A stretch of 64,000 bases of DNA from Microbacterium thalli (GCF_028737325.1 NZ_JAQZCH010000001.1:1284732-1348731), one strand, 5' to 3'. Positions 8,212 through 17,560 are shown, numbered from the stretch's first letter. Notes: a model not told the origin generated them from the sequence alone. A program made the numbers and translations.

Positions 8212-8892
8212 ATGAGCACCTCCTCCGCCCCGAGCTCGCGTCGCCCGGCCCCGTTCGACTCCGCGCGACGCACGACGTTCGTCGCCCCGCGCACCCACCG
8301 GTCCCGGCCCTCGCGGCGCGTCCGGCGGCGCCGGCTCGCGGTGGCCGCCGTCGCCGCGACGGGAGTCGTCGCGCTCGCCGCCGGGCTCATGGGCGTCTTC
8401 CCCTCGGTCTCGGGATCGTCGCTGCCGTCCGTCATCCCTGGCACGGCATTCTCCCCATCCGCCGACGACGGCTTCATCGGCGACGGCGCCGGGGTCGACC
8501 TCGCCGATGACGACCTGCCCGCGATCGCCCGGCTCGACCCCGAGCTGTTGGCCGCGATGCGCGCAGCCGAAGCGGATGCCGCCGGCGACGGCATCCGCTT
8601 CCAGGTGACGGGCGGGTGGCGCAGCGCCGCGTACCAGCAGTGGCTGCTCGACACCCGCATCGCCGAGGTGGGGGAGGAGACGGCGCGCGCCTACGTCGCG
8701 ACCCCCGAGCAGTCGCGGCACGTAAACGGCGATGCCGTCGACATCGGCCCGGTCGATGCCCAGTACTGGCTGATCTCGTACGGGTCGGGCTACGGCATCT
8801 GCCAGACCTACGCCAACGAGCCGTGGCACTTCGAGCTCGCGACCGAGCCGGGTCGGGCGTGCCCCGACATGCGCACCGATGCCACCGGCTGA
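8212..8892 (+). CDS. VanY/M15B-type D-alanyl-D-alanine carboxypeptidase
   Basis: A 226-residue secreted or membrane-anchored peptidase. An Arg-rich N-terminus and one hydrophobic segment (about 41-62) lead to an M15 catalytic domain. Zinc ligands are visible: H170 and D177 in SRHVNGDAVDIG, and W205-H206-F-E208 with the catalytic Glu and third ligand. Such enzymes trim the terminal D-Ala from peptidoglycan stem peptides. No VanH, VanA or VanX homologue is present, so this is not a full glycopeptide-resistance cluster. A wall-remodelling role under the divergent two-component system is likely. Confidence 0.85.
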   Translation: MSTSSAPSSRRPAPFDSARRTTFVAPRTHRSRPSRRVRRRRLAVAAVAATGVVALAAGLMGVFPSVSGSSLPSVIPGTAFSPSADDGFIGDGAGVDLADDDLPAIARLDPELLAAMRAAEADAAGDGIRFQVTGGWRSAAYQQWLLDTRIAEVGEETARAYVATPEQSRHVNGDAVDIGPVDAQYWLISYGSGYGICQTYANEPWHFELATEPGRACPDMRTDATG

Positions 8893-8950
8893 GCCCCTCG
8901 GACGCGGACGCCTACGATCGAGGGACGCCCGTCCCGTCCGAGGAGTACCC

Positions 8951-10240
8951 GTGTCAGCCGTCACCGCCGCCGCCCGTGCCCACGCCGACGACCTCGCCGC
9001 CTTCGTCGCGGCTTCGCCGTCGAGCTTCCACGCCGCCGAAGAGGTCGCCCGCCGGCTCACCGACGCCGGTTTCACCGCGCTGGACGAAGAGGAGAGCTGG
9101 CCGGAGCAGCCGGGCGGCCGCTACCTCGTCGTCCGCGACGGTGCCGTGCTGGCCTGGGTCGTGCCGGCGGCGGCGACCCCGACCACCCCGGTGCGGGTCT
9201 TCGGCGCGCACAGCGACTCGCCCGCGTTCAAGCTCAAGCCGCGCCCGACCACCGGTCGCCTCGGCTGGCTGCAGGCCGGCGTCGAGATCTACGGCGGGCC
9301 GCTGCTGAACTCGTGGCTCGACCGCGAGCTGCGCCTCGCCGGCCGTCTCGTGCTCGAGGACGGCACCGCCGTGCTCGCGGCGACGGGGCCCCTGCTGCGC
9401 CTGCCGCAGCTGGCGATCCACCTCGATCGCGAGGCGAACGACCGCCTCGCGCTCGACAAGCAGACGCAGACGCAGCCGGTGTGGGGACTCGGCTCGGCCG
9501 ATTCGGCCGACCTGCTGGGCGAGCTCGCCGACGCGGCGGGCGTGGATGCCGCCCGCATCCGCGGCTACGACATCGTCACGGCCGACGCCGCCCGCGGAGC
9601 CGTGTTCGGCGCCGGTGACGTGTTCTTCGCATCGGGCCGGCTCGACGACCTGGCTTCGGTGCACGCCGGGGTCGTCGCGCTCGAGCGCGCGGCCGAGGGG
9701 TTCGATGCGGAGCACATCGCGATGCTCGCGGTCTTCGACCACGAAGAGGTCGGCTCCGCGACGCGGTCGGGTGCGGCCGGTCCGTTCCTGGCCGAGGTCA
9801 TCGAGCGCGTGCAGCTCGGCCTCGGTGCCGACCGGTCCGAGCAGCTGCGGGGCCTCGCGGCATCCTGGTGCGTCTCGAGCGACGTCGGGCACTCGGTGCA
9901 CCCGAACTACGCCCACAAGCACGACCCGGTCGTCCAGCCGGTGCTCGGCTCGGGTCCGATCCTGAAGATCAACGCGAACCAGCGGTACGCGACGGATGCC
10001 GTCGGCGCGGCGGCCTGGAACGGGTGGTGCGCCGCGGCAGGGGTCGCCGGCCAGGAGTTCGTCTCGCACAACGGCGTCCCCTGCGGTTCCACGATCGGGC
10101 CGATCACCGCGACCCGGCTCGGCATCCGCACGGTCGACGTCGGCATCCCGATCCTCTCGATGCACTCGGCGCGCGAGCTCGCGGGGGTCAGCGACCTGCA
10201 CGACCTCGCGCTCGTGGCCGAAGAACTGTTCCGCCGGTAG
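8951..10240 (+). CDS. M18 family aminopeptidase
   Basis: A 429-residue cytosolic metallo-aminopeptidase (aspartyl aminopeptidase family; DAP/ApeB-like). Co-catalytic zinc ligands appear in the family order: H87 in GAHSDSP, D in LDDLAS, DHEEVGS (catalytic Glu-Glu), D in SSDVGH, and a late H in LSMHSARE. The GTG at 8951 follows AGGAG with 6-nt spacing. Length is typical. Its TAG stop forms the first half of a TAGAAT hexamer, a likely promoter for the following transporter. Confidence 0.92.
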   Translation: MSAVTAAARAHADDLAAFVAASPSSFHAAEEVARRLTDAGFTALDEEESWPEQPGGRYLVVRDGAVLAWVVPAAATPTTPVRVFGAHSDSPAFKLKPRPTTGRLGWLQAGVEIYGGPLLNSWLDRELRLAGRLVLEDGTAVLAATGPLLRLPQLAIHLDREANDRLALDKQTQTQPVWGLGSADSADLLGELADAAGVDAARIRGYDIVTADAARGAVFGAGDVFFASGRLDDLASVHAGVVALERAAEGFDAEHIAMLAVFDHEEVGSATRSGAAGPFLAEVIERVQLGLGADRSEQLRGLAASWCVSSDVGHSVHPNYAHKHDPVVQPVLGSGPILKINANQRYATDAVGAAAWNGWCAAAGVAGQEFVSHNGVPCGSTIGPITATRLGIRTVDVGIPILSMHSARELAGVSDLHDLALVAEELFRR

Positions 10241-10243
10241 AAT
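10238..10243 (+). promoter_or_regulatory. -10 hexamer TAGAAT nested in the aminopeptidase stop codon
   Basis: TAGAAT is close to the ideal TATAAT. Its first three bases are the TAG stop at 10238-10240. It would give the MFS mRNA a 5' leader of about 90 nt. Confidence 0.45.
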
Positions 10244-10340
10244 GGTCGGGTCCGCGGCACCGGCCCGGGCCAAGCGATGCAACTACCTGCTGATGGAGCA
10301 AGGCGGCACGTGATCACGAGCTGACCTCCCGGAGGCGCGC

Positions 10341-11615
10341 ATGACGATGCACGATCGTTCCCTCATCCAGCACACCGGCTGGGGTTTCTTCCCCATCGCC
10401 TTCATCGCCCGCCTCCCCTTCGCCATGATGGTGGTCGGCGTGCTCACCCTCGTCGTCTCGGCGACCGACTCGGTCGGTCTCGGCGGGCTCACCTCGGCCG
10501 CCGTCGGCATCGGCGTGGTCATCGCCGGGCCCGTCATCGGCGACGCCGTCGACCGCTTCGGCCAGCGTCGTGTGCTCGTGCCGCTCGGCATCGCCAACGG
10601 CATCCTGCTCGCTCTGTTCCCCGTCGTGGTGACCGCGGGTCTTCCCGACCCCGTGATCCTCGCCGCGGGGGCCGCGATCGGCCTGAGCGCACCGCAGGCC
10701 GCGGCGATGTCGCGCAGCCGCCTCATGGGCATCATCCGCATCCGGATCGGAGCCGACCACCGCCCGCGCACCCTCTCGCGCGTCATGTCATACGAGTCCG
10801 CCGCCGATGAGACGGCGTTCGTCATCGGGCCGTTCCTGGTCGGCATCCTCGCGGCGGCCATCGCCCCCTGGGCGCCGATCGCCATCGCGGCGGCGTTGAG
10901 CCTCGTGTTCGTGACCGCCTTCGCCCTGCACCCGAGCGGTCGGATCGCCGCGGCGCTGCCGGCGGGCGAGGTCGAGGAGCGCGCGCCGATGTCGGAAGTG
11001 CTGCGCGGTCGCATCCTCGTGCTCGTCGCCGCGACGTTCGGCGTCGGACTGTTCTTCGGCGCGACCCTGACGTCGTTGACGGCGTTCGCGCGAACGGCGG
11101 GAGAGGGCGTCGAAGCGGGCCTGCTGTACGGGCTCATGGGCATCGGCTCCGCCGCGCTGGCGTTGGCGGTCGTGCTGCTGCCGACCCGGTTCGCCCTGCG
11201 GCATCGGTGGCTGGTGTTCGCCGCCGTGCTCGCCGTCTCGGCCGGCGGCTATGCGGCCGCGGACTCGCTGGGTCTCGTCGTGGTCATGCTGCTGCTCATG
11301 GGCCTGGGTGTCGGACCGACCCTCGTCACACTCTTCAGCATCGCCGGTCACCGTTCGCCGGTCGGCCGCTCCGCGACGACGATGACCCTGCTCGGGTCGG
11401 CGCTGACGCTGGCTCAGGCACTCGCGTCGGCCGTCACCGGGGCGATCGCCGAAGCGGGCGATGTCCGCCTCGCGATGCTGCTGCCGACCATTGCGGGTGT
11501 GCTCGTGCTGACGCTGGGCGTCGTCAACCTCATCATCGAGCGCCGCGAGCGCGCCGCTCGCGCTGCCGCGGGGCCGGTCGCGCCCGAGCCGACCCCGGTG
11601 CTCGCCGACCGGTGA
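10341..11615 (+). CDS. MFS transporter
   Basis: A 424-residue protein with about twelve membrane helices, typical major facilitator length. The loop after helix 2 (GDAVDRFGQRRVL) is the MFS motif A region. The family couples small-molecule export or uptake to proton movement. The ATG at 10341 follows CCCGGAGGCGCGC, a clear ribosome-binding site. It stands alone between the aminopeptidase and the convergent chromate transporter. A possible 15-codon ORF (10277-10324) precedes it in the leader. The substrate is not identifiable; the Ala/Gly-rich late helices look like drug-type exporters. Confidence 0.85.
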   Translation: MTMHDRSLIQHTGWGFFPIAFIARLPFAMMVVGVLTLVVSATDSVGLGGLTSAAVGIGVVIAGPVIGDAVDRFGQRRVLVPLGIANGILLALFPVVVTAGLPDPVILAAGAAIGLSAPQAAAMSRSRLMGIIRIRIGADHRPRTLSRVMSYESAADETAFVIGPFLVGILAAAIAPWAPIAIAAALSLVFVTAFALHPSGRIAAALPAGEVEERAPMSEVLRGRILVLVAATFGVGLFFGATLTSLTAFARTAGEGVEAGLLYGLMGIGSAALALAVVLLPTRFALRHRWLVFAAVLAVSAGGYAAADSLGLVVVMLLLMGLGVGPTLVTLFSIAGHRSPVGRSATTMTLLGSALTLAQALASAVTGAIAEAGDVRLAMLLPTIAGVLVLTLGVVNLIIERRERAARAAAGPVAPEPTPVLADR

Positions 11616-11630
11616 GCCGACCCGGCCCGG

Positions 11631-12842
11631 TCAGAGCCAGGACGACGCGGCGCCCACGGCGGCCCCGAGGACGACGACCGCCCACGCCGGGCAGCGCCAG
11701 AGCGTGAGCAGCCCGAAGCAGACGAGAGCGAGCGCGAACTGGTCGACCCGGGTGACCGAGGTCGTGAACACCGGGTCGTAGAGCGCGGCGCCGAGGATGC
11801 CGACCACCGCAGCGCTTGCACCCCGAACGGCCCCCGTGGCTCGAGGTCGGCGGCGGATCGCGGCCCAGAGGGGAAGCGCGCCGAGCAGGAGCAGGAAGCC
11901 GGGCAGGAAGATGCCCGCAAGCGCGATGGCCGCACCCGCGACGCCTCCCGGCCCGACGTCGGAGAGGGCGCCGAGGTACGCGGCGAACGCGAACAGCGGC
12001 CCCGGCAGCGCCTGCGCCGCGCCGTATCCGGCGAGGAACGTCTCGGCGTCGACCCACCCCGGCCCGACGAGGGCGCTGTCGAGCAGGGGCAGCACCACGT
12101 GACCGCCGCCGAAGACCAGAGCGCCCGAGCGCAGGAACGCATCGAACAGGGCGACCGCCTCGACGCCGCTGGTCGCGGCCACGATCGGGCTCGCGACGAG
12201 CAGGACCGCGAGCGCGACGAGAGCGCCGACCCCGATCCGCATCCCCGCCGTCGGCAGCGCATCGGGCGCCGCGACCGCGGATGCCGAGGCCGGATGGCCG
12301 TCGTTCGATCCTGTCTCGCGCAGCCAGACCGCCCCGGCGATCGCTGCCAGGGCGATCGCCACGAGCTGCGCGTACGGTCCGCCCACCAGCAGGACGCCCA
12401 CGGCTGCGGCGATCGCGATCGAGCCTCGCGGGCGGTCGGGCGCGAGGGACCGCGCCATGCCCCAGACGGCGTGCGCGACGACCGCGACCGCGACGACCTT
12501 CAACCCGTCGATGACGCCGCCGGCGAGCGGGCCCGACACGGCGTCGACGCTCGCCGCCGCCCAGACCATGAGGGCAGCCGAGGGCAGCGTGAACGCGGCG
12601 AAGGCCGCGAGCGCCCCGGCCAGTCCGGCGCGGCGCAGTCCGATGGCGAAACCGACCTGACTCGACGCGGGGCCGGGCAGGAACTGGCACAGCGCCACCA
12701 GCTCGCCGTAGGCGTCGTCGCTGATCCACCGGCGGCGGGTCACGAACTCGTCGCGGAAGTAGCCGAGGTGCGCGACGGGCCCGCCGAACGACGTCAGTCC
12801 CAGTCGCAAGAACACCGCGGCGACGGCGGCGAGGTTCGACAC
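11631..12842 (-). CDS. chrA: Chromate transporter ChrA (two-domain form)
   Basis: A 403-residue protein with two homologous CHR halves. The signature FLRLGLTSFGGPVAHLGYFRDEFV opens the first half. SGALVFGGGHVVLPLL opens the second, with QALPGPLFAFAAYLG completing the pattern. Long-chain ChrA proteins extrude chromate, probably using sulfate or proton gradients. The GTG at 12842 gives the family-like start 12 residues before the signature. The longer upstream reading frame has no conserved sequence and would cover the divergent promoter. Directly upstream are two GTTCACC repeats spaced 11 nt apart. Chromate as the real substrate is not proven. Confidence 0.85.
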   Translation of the reverse strand: MSNLAAVAAVFLRLGLTSFGGPVAHLGYFRDEFVTRRRWISDDAYGELVALCQFLPGPASSQVGFAIGLRRAGLAGALAAFAAFTLPSAALMVWAAASVDAVSGPLAGGVIDGLKVVAVAVVAHAVWGMARSLAPDRPRGSIAIAAAVGVLLVGGPYAQLVAIALAAIAGAVWLRETGSNDGHPASASAVAAPDALPTAGMRIGVGALVALAVLLVASPIVAATSGVEAVALFDAFLRSGALVFGGGHVVLPLLDSALVGPGWVDAETFLAGYGAAQALPGPLFAFAAYLGALSDVGPGGVAGAAIALAGIFLPGFLLLLGALPLWAAIRRRPRATGAVRGASAAVVGILGAALYDPVFTTSVTRVDQFALALVCFGLLTLWRCPAWAVVVLGAAVGAASSWL

Positions 12843-12863
12843 GGCGCCAGCGCACCATCCGCG

Positions 12864-12881
12864 GGTGAACGCGCGGTGAAC
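12864..12881 (-). promoter_or_regulatory. Candidate PHO box (GTTCACC direct repeats, 11-nt period)
   Basis: On the minus strand, two exact GTTCACC heptamers (12881-12875 and 12870-12864) recur with 11-nt period, as in the direct-repeat units bound by PhoP in Streptomyces. They lie in the divergent region between chrA and the secreted phosphoesterase. A third copy sits on the plus strand at 12950-12956. Confidence 0.5.
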
Positions 12882-12949
12882 GCCGCGCGCGAGTAGCACA
12901 CCGAGGTGACCGACCGCGTCACCGGCCGGCAACCGGGGTGCGCCCCCGC

Positions 12950-12981
12950 GTTCACCCGCCGCTGGTGCGCCGTGCCTAGCC
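12950..12981 (+). promoter_or_regulatory. Promoter region of the secreted phosphoesterase
   Basis: A TAGCCT hexamer at 12976-12981 is the likely -10. A single GTTCACC at 12950-12956 overlaps the expected -35 position, where PhoP-type activators commonly bind. The leader would be about 30 nt. Confidence 0.4.
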
Positions 12982-13017
12982 TCGGCGGCATCCCTCCCTG
13001 CACCGAAGGTGGTCGTC

Positions 13018-16000
13018 ATGCCCGCTGAGCGCCCGCGCGCCCGTTTTCTCACCGTCGCGTTGACGGCGACCCTGGCGACGGGAGTCGGTGCGGCGTTCGC
13101 TGCGCCGGCGTTCGCCGCGCCCGGGGACGCGACGCCTGCCGCCGCTGCCCCCGCGCTCGGGTCGCTCGTCGTGACCGAGATCGCCCCCGACAACGTCGGC
13201 GCAGACGATTACGAGTACTTCGAGGTGCACAACCCGACCGGCCGTGACATCGATCTCGCCGCCGACGGGTTCTCGTTCGCCTACACGTACGTCGACGGCG
13301 CCGACCGTGGGCGCGATGTGGCGCTGTCGATCGCCGAGCCCGTCGTCATCCCGGCCGGTGGCACCGTCGTTCTCTGGCTCAGCTATGCAACCGGCAGCGT
13401 CGATTCCTTCGCCCGCTCGGTCGACGACTTCCGGGCGCACACGGGCGCGACACCCGACACGACGGTCGTTCGCGTGACGGGGCAGCCCGGTATGGCCAAC
13501 AGTGCGCCGCGCGGCATCCGGATCCTGCAGAACGACGCGATCGTCGGCTGGTCGACGTACGGCCGGACGGCCGCGGCCGCGGGACAGTCGGCGCACTTCC
13601 GTCTCCCCGCCGAGCGCACCGACGGAGGCATGGACATCCTCGTCGAGCCGGCGCCGGCGAGCCCGGGGGTCGTGGCACCCGAGGCCGTGACCCCGCCCGC
13701 CGGCGAGCCCGGTGAGCCGGAGTTCGACCCGCAGCCCGATCCGTCGGTCGTCACCGCGCCGCTGCAGATCACCGAGGTGCTTCCCGACTCGGCGAACGTG
13801 TCTGGCTTGGACGGATTCGAGTTCATCGAGGTCTACAACGCCAGCAGCGATCCGGTCAGCTTCTCGGACTACACGATCGACTACCTGTACCCCGTCGAGG
13901 GCACGTCCAGCACCTGGCCGGCGGCGCCGAGCGGCGTCGTGATCCCGGGCGGCGAGACGCTCGTGTTCTGGATCAAGAACGGCGCCAACGACGCGCTGAC
14001 GGCGGCCGACTTCAACGCGCACTTCGCCTCGAACCTCGTGCTGGGCGACGACCTCGTCGAGATCTCCTCCGCCGGCATGGCCAACGGCTCGCCGCGCGGC
14101 ATCGCGGTCGAGACCAACACCGGTCGCCACGTCAGCACCGCGATGTACAACCTCGACGGCGCCGACGACACCGTCGCCGATCAGGGCATCCGTTACACCG
14201 TCGGCGACGACCTCGCGACGCAGCGGATCGTCGATCTCGCGCCCGCGACGCCGGGCGCCGTGCAGGCCGACCAGGTTCCCGCCGGTCTCATGATCGTCGC
14301 TCCGGACACGCAGGCACCGACCATCGTCGATCGCACCGCCGGCGAGATCCAGCCCGGCACCGACTTCACCATCACCGCGACGGTGACCGACGACGTCCTC
14401 GCGCGGACGGTCAGCCTGACCCTCGCGAACGACGTCGACACCGTGAGCTCGCCGGTGCGCGCCAACCTGCTCGACGCCGGGGACGGGACGGTGTCGTTCG
14501 TCGTGAACGCGGCCGACCTCATCGGGAAGACCTGGTACGAGTACACCCTCACCGCCAGCGATGGAACGAACCGTGCCTCGACCGAGACCCGGCGCGTGCC
14601 CGTCGCCGGTGCGAACACCGACCCGGTGCGCCTGAACCTCGAGGACGGCCAGTTCGTCGCCGGCACCACCGAGGTCGTGGCCGCCGGCGACGCGTACCCG
14701 AGCCCGATCGACCTGTCGATCGACGGTGCGGCGATCGACACCGAGCCCGCGCTCGAGGCCGAGCCGCGGTTCGTGTTCGAGACGACCAACGTCAACTACT
14801 ACTTCAAGAACGGCGTGCGCATCGGCGACGACGTGCTCAACATCTTCGAGATCGGCACGGAGGGGTGGGAGACGATCATCACGCCGGTCCCGCTCGACTA
14901 CGTCGTGCAGGGCGACGAGCTCGTCGTCAGCGTCTGGGCGGGCACGAAGAAGGCCCCCGAGATCGACCTCGCCGAGAACAACGACGACTTCGAGATCCGT
15001 GGCCTGCGTCTCGTGCTGCCCGACGGCCGCACGTTGACCCCGACCGGCTACGACGACCCGGCGGCGGTCCTCCGGATGGGTGACAGCGTCACCGCCACCG
15101 GTGCGCCCTCGGGCAAGCTCGACTTCTACGAGGCGCGCTTCGCGCTGCCCGACGACGCCTTCGCCGCCGTCGCGGCGCAGTGGGACACCACCGAGCACGC
15201 GGATGGTCCCGCCGTGGTCACCGCCACCGATGGCGCCGCAGCGGTCTCGCGGACCGTCGTCGTCGACAACACCGCTCCCGTCGTGGCATCGCAGATCGTC
15301 GACGGCACCGCCTACCAGGGGCCGATCGTCATCGACGCCGAGGTGGCCGATGCGGGGTCCGGCGTCGCCGAGGTCGTGGCGCGCCTCGACGGCGCCGAGA
15401 TCGCCCTGCCGTACGAGACGTCGTCGGTCGATCTCGCGGCGGGCGACCACGAGGTCGAGATCACCGCGACCGATCACGCGGGCAACGCCGACACCTGGAC
15501 GGCGGCGTTCACCACTTACGACGAGCAGCCGAGCGCCGGCGCGCTCGCGCCCGCCGAGGGGGCGGAGGTACCCGCCGGTGACGTCACGCTGCAGGCCAAG
15601 GTCGAGGACCCGACCGGCGACGTGCTCGACGTGGCCTTCCTCGAGGGGCGCCGCCTCGACCTGTCGGACGGCGACATCTCCGTGCAGTCCGGCACGGTGC
15701 AGGACGCCCGCGCGGTCGACCGCGCCCCGGCCGAGCCGCTGACCACCGACCAGCTGCGCACGCTGGCCGCGGTCGACGGCGTGGCCGAGCAGATCTCCAG
15801 CGATCGGGCTTTCCCGTACCAGCTCTTCGACGTCGCGGTCACCGACGCCGACGCGGGCGCGGATGTCCGCTCGACGTGGTCGGGCCGCGCGAACACGGGC
15901 GCGACGGTCGTGCTCTACGCCCAGCGTGCCGATGAGTCCGGCTGGGACGAGGTCGACCGGCACGTGGCGGCGTCCGATGACGAAGCGTTCTCGCTCGATG

Positions 16001-17541
16001 CCGTCGTCGCGGTCGACGACTATGCGTTCGCGGCGGCGGAGGGCCGGGTCGTCCGGATGCTCGTGCAGCACTCCGAGGGCTTCGCCGGCGCCGACCTCAG
16101 CGACCGCACGACCCCGGTGGCGCCGCACAACGTCGCCGATGTGCCGCGCAGCGACTACGACTTCACGTTCGCCTGGGAGTCGGACACCCAGTACTACAAC
16201 GAGAACACGATGCCCGGCGAGCCGTACCGCCACCAGCAGGCGATCCACTCGTACCTGCTCGACCGGCGCGACGAGCTGAACCTGCAGTACCTCTTCCACA
16301 CCGGTGACATCGTCGACGATTTCGACGTCTCGGAGCAGTGGGACCGCGCGGATCCGGAGTACCGGCGCCTCGACGTGGCCGGTCTTCCCTACGGCGTGCT
16401 CGCGGGCAACCACGATGTGGGTCACCACCTCGAGGACTACACGAACTACGGCGCGTACTTCGGTGAGCAGCGCTACGCCGGCAACCCCTGGTACGGCGGC
16501 AGCTTCGAGAACAACCGCGGCCACTACGATCTCGTCTCGGCCGGCGGCATCGACTTCGTGATGCTCTACACGGGCTGGTTGCCCGGCGACGCGTCGATCG
16601 CGTGGATGAACGAGGTGCTCGCGCAGTACCCCGACCGCGTCGCGATCATCGCGCAGCACGAGTTCATCCTCACCACCGGCGGGCTCGGCGCGATCCCGCA
16701 GCGGGTCATGGACGAGGTCGTCGCGGTCAACCCGAACGTCCGCATGGTGCTGTCGGGGCACTACCACGATGCCTTCCTGCGCGAGGACGGCTTCGACGAC
16801 GACGGCGACGGCGTGAACGACCGGACGGTGTTCTCGATGCTGTTCGACTACCAGGGCCTCCCGGAGGGCGGCCTCGGGTTCCTGCGACTCCTGCACTTCG
16901 ACAACGAGGGTCGGCAGATGCTCGTGCGCACCTACTCGCCGTCGCTCGATGTCTACAACTCCGACGAGGCGAGCCTGCTCGGCCCGGGCGGCGCGGGGGA
17001 CTACTCCCCGCAGCAGTTCGCGCTCACCTACGATCAGCTCCGCATCGACCCGGGCACCCGCAGCCTCGGCACCGACGCGTTCTCGGCCGAGATCCTCGGC
17101 GACACCGAGATCGCCTCGTTCTCCGACGTCGCCAGCGGCTCGATCCTGTCGGCCTCGTGGCCGCTGGCCGAGACGGGTGAGCGCGGCTGGTACGTGCGCA
17201 CGAGCGATCCCTACGGGGCCGTCGACTTCTCGCGCGTCTCGCTGTTCGCCGTGATCCCTGCGGCCGAGCCCGAGATTCCGGGCGGATCGGACGGCGGCGC
17301 GGGTACCCCGGCGCCGCAGCCGGGTGGCGGTGCCGCCCCGGGCGACGGGGGAGCAGGACGACCGGATGCCGGTGCGGTCGGCGTCCCGGCCGGCGCGGCC
17401 CGTCCCGACGGGCTCGCCGCCACCGGCGGCTCGTCGAGCCTCGTGGGCTTCGGTGCCCTCGCCGCGGCGGCGTTGATCCTGGCGGGCGGCGCGCTGACGG
17501 TCGTGCGTGGCCGGCGTCGCCGCGAGAGCGCCGCGGGCTGA
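13018..17541 (+). CDS. Cell-wall-anchored LTD/metallophosphoesterase protein
   Basis: A 1507-residue surface protein. A Sec signal peptide ends near residue 33 (AAPAFAAPGD). Two lamin-tail-like domains follow (about 45-180 and 250-390), then Ig/bacterial surface-type beta domains, including a segment ending in ITATDHAGNADTW. The calcineurin-like phosphoesterase domain (about 1040-1320) shows ESDTQYY, HTGDIVDD, LAGNHDVGHH, IIAQHEF and SGHYHDAF. A Pro/Gly-rich spacer, a LAATG sorting motif (17413-17427), a hydrophobic helix and an Arg-rich tail complete a sortase E-type anchor. The likely role is hydrolysis of extracellular phosphoesters. ATG 13018 was chosen over GTG 13009 because GAAGG precedes it. 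Confidence 0.85.
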   Translation: MPAERPRARFLTVALTATLATGVGAAFAAPAFAAPGDATPAAAAPALGSLVVTEIAPDNVGADDYEYFEVHNPTGRDIDLAADGFSFAYTYVDGADRGRDVALSIAEPVVIPAGGTVVLWLSYATGSVDSFARSVDDFRAHTGATPDTTVVRVTGQPGMANSAPRGIRILQNDAIVGWSTYGRTAAAAGQSAHFRLPAERTDGGMDILVEPAPASPGVVAPEAVTPPAGEPGEPEFDPQPDPSVVTAPLQITEVLPDSANVSGLDGFEFIEVYNASSDPVSFSDYTIDYLYPVEGTSSTWPAAPSGVVIPGGETLVFWIKNGANDALTAADFNAHFASNLVLGDDLVEISSAGMANGSPRGIAVETNTGRHVSTAMYNLDGADDTVADQGIRYTVGDDLATQRIVDLAPATPGAVQADQVPAGLMIVAPDTQAPTIVDRTAGEIQPGTDFTITATVTDDVLARTVSLTLANDVDTVSSPVRANLLDAGDGTVSFVVNAADLIGKTWYEYTLTASDGTNRASTETRRVPVAGANTDPVRLNLEDGQFVAGTTEVVAAGDAYPSPIDLSIDGAAIDTEPALEAEPRFVFETTNVNYYFKNGVRIGDDVLNIFEIGTEGWETIITPVPLDYVVQGDELVVSVWAGTKKAPEIDLAENNDDFEIRGLRLVLPDGRTLTPTGYDDPAAVLRMGDSVTATGAPSGKLDFYEARFALPDDAFAAVAAQWDTTEHADGPAVVTATDGAAAVSRTVVVDNTAPVVASQIVDGTAYQGPIVIDAEVADAGSGVAEVVARLDGAEIALPYETSSVDLAAGDHEVEITATDHAGNADTWTAAFTTYDEQPSAGALAPAEGAEVPAGDVTLQAKVEDPTGDVLDVAFLEGRRLDLSDGDISVQSGTVQDARAVDRAPAEPLTTDQLRTLAAVDGVAEQISSDRAFPYQLFDVAVTDADAGADVRSTWSGRANTGATVVLYAQRADESGWDEVDRHVAASDDEAFSLDAVVAVDDYAFAAAEGRVVRMLVQHSEGFAGADLSDRTTPVAPHNVADVPRSDYDFTFAWESDTQYYNENTMPGEPYRHQQAIHSYLLDRRDELNLQYLFHTGDIVDDFDVSEQWDRADPEYRRLDVAGLPYGVLAGNHDVGHHLEDYTNYGAYFGEQRYAGNPWYGGSFENNRGHYDLVSAGGIDFVMLYTGWLPGDASIAWMNEVLAQYPDRVAIIAQHEFILTTGGLGAIPQRVMDEVVAVNPNVRMVLSGHYHDAFLREDGFDDDGDGVNDRTVFSMLFDYQGLPEGGLGFLRLLHFDNEGRQMLVRTYSPSLDVYNSDEASLLGPGGAGDYSPQQFALTYDQLRIDPGTRSLGTDAFSAEILGDTEIASFSDVASGSILSASWPLAETGERGWYVRTSDPYGAVDFSRVSLFAVIPAAEPEIPGGSDGGAGTPAPQPGGGAAPGDGGAGRPDAGAVGVPAGAARPDGLAATGGSSSLVGFGALAAAALILAGGALTVVRGRRRRESAAG

Positions 17542-17560
17542 TCGGCGCGGGTGGTGGGCG

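Noticed and set aside
8212-8892. Glycopeptide-resistance cluster
   Set aside because: Only a VanY-like peptidase and a two-component system are present. VanH, VanA/B ligase and VanX are missing.
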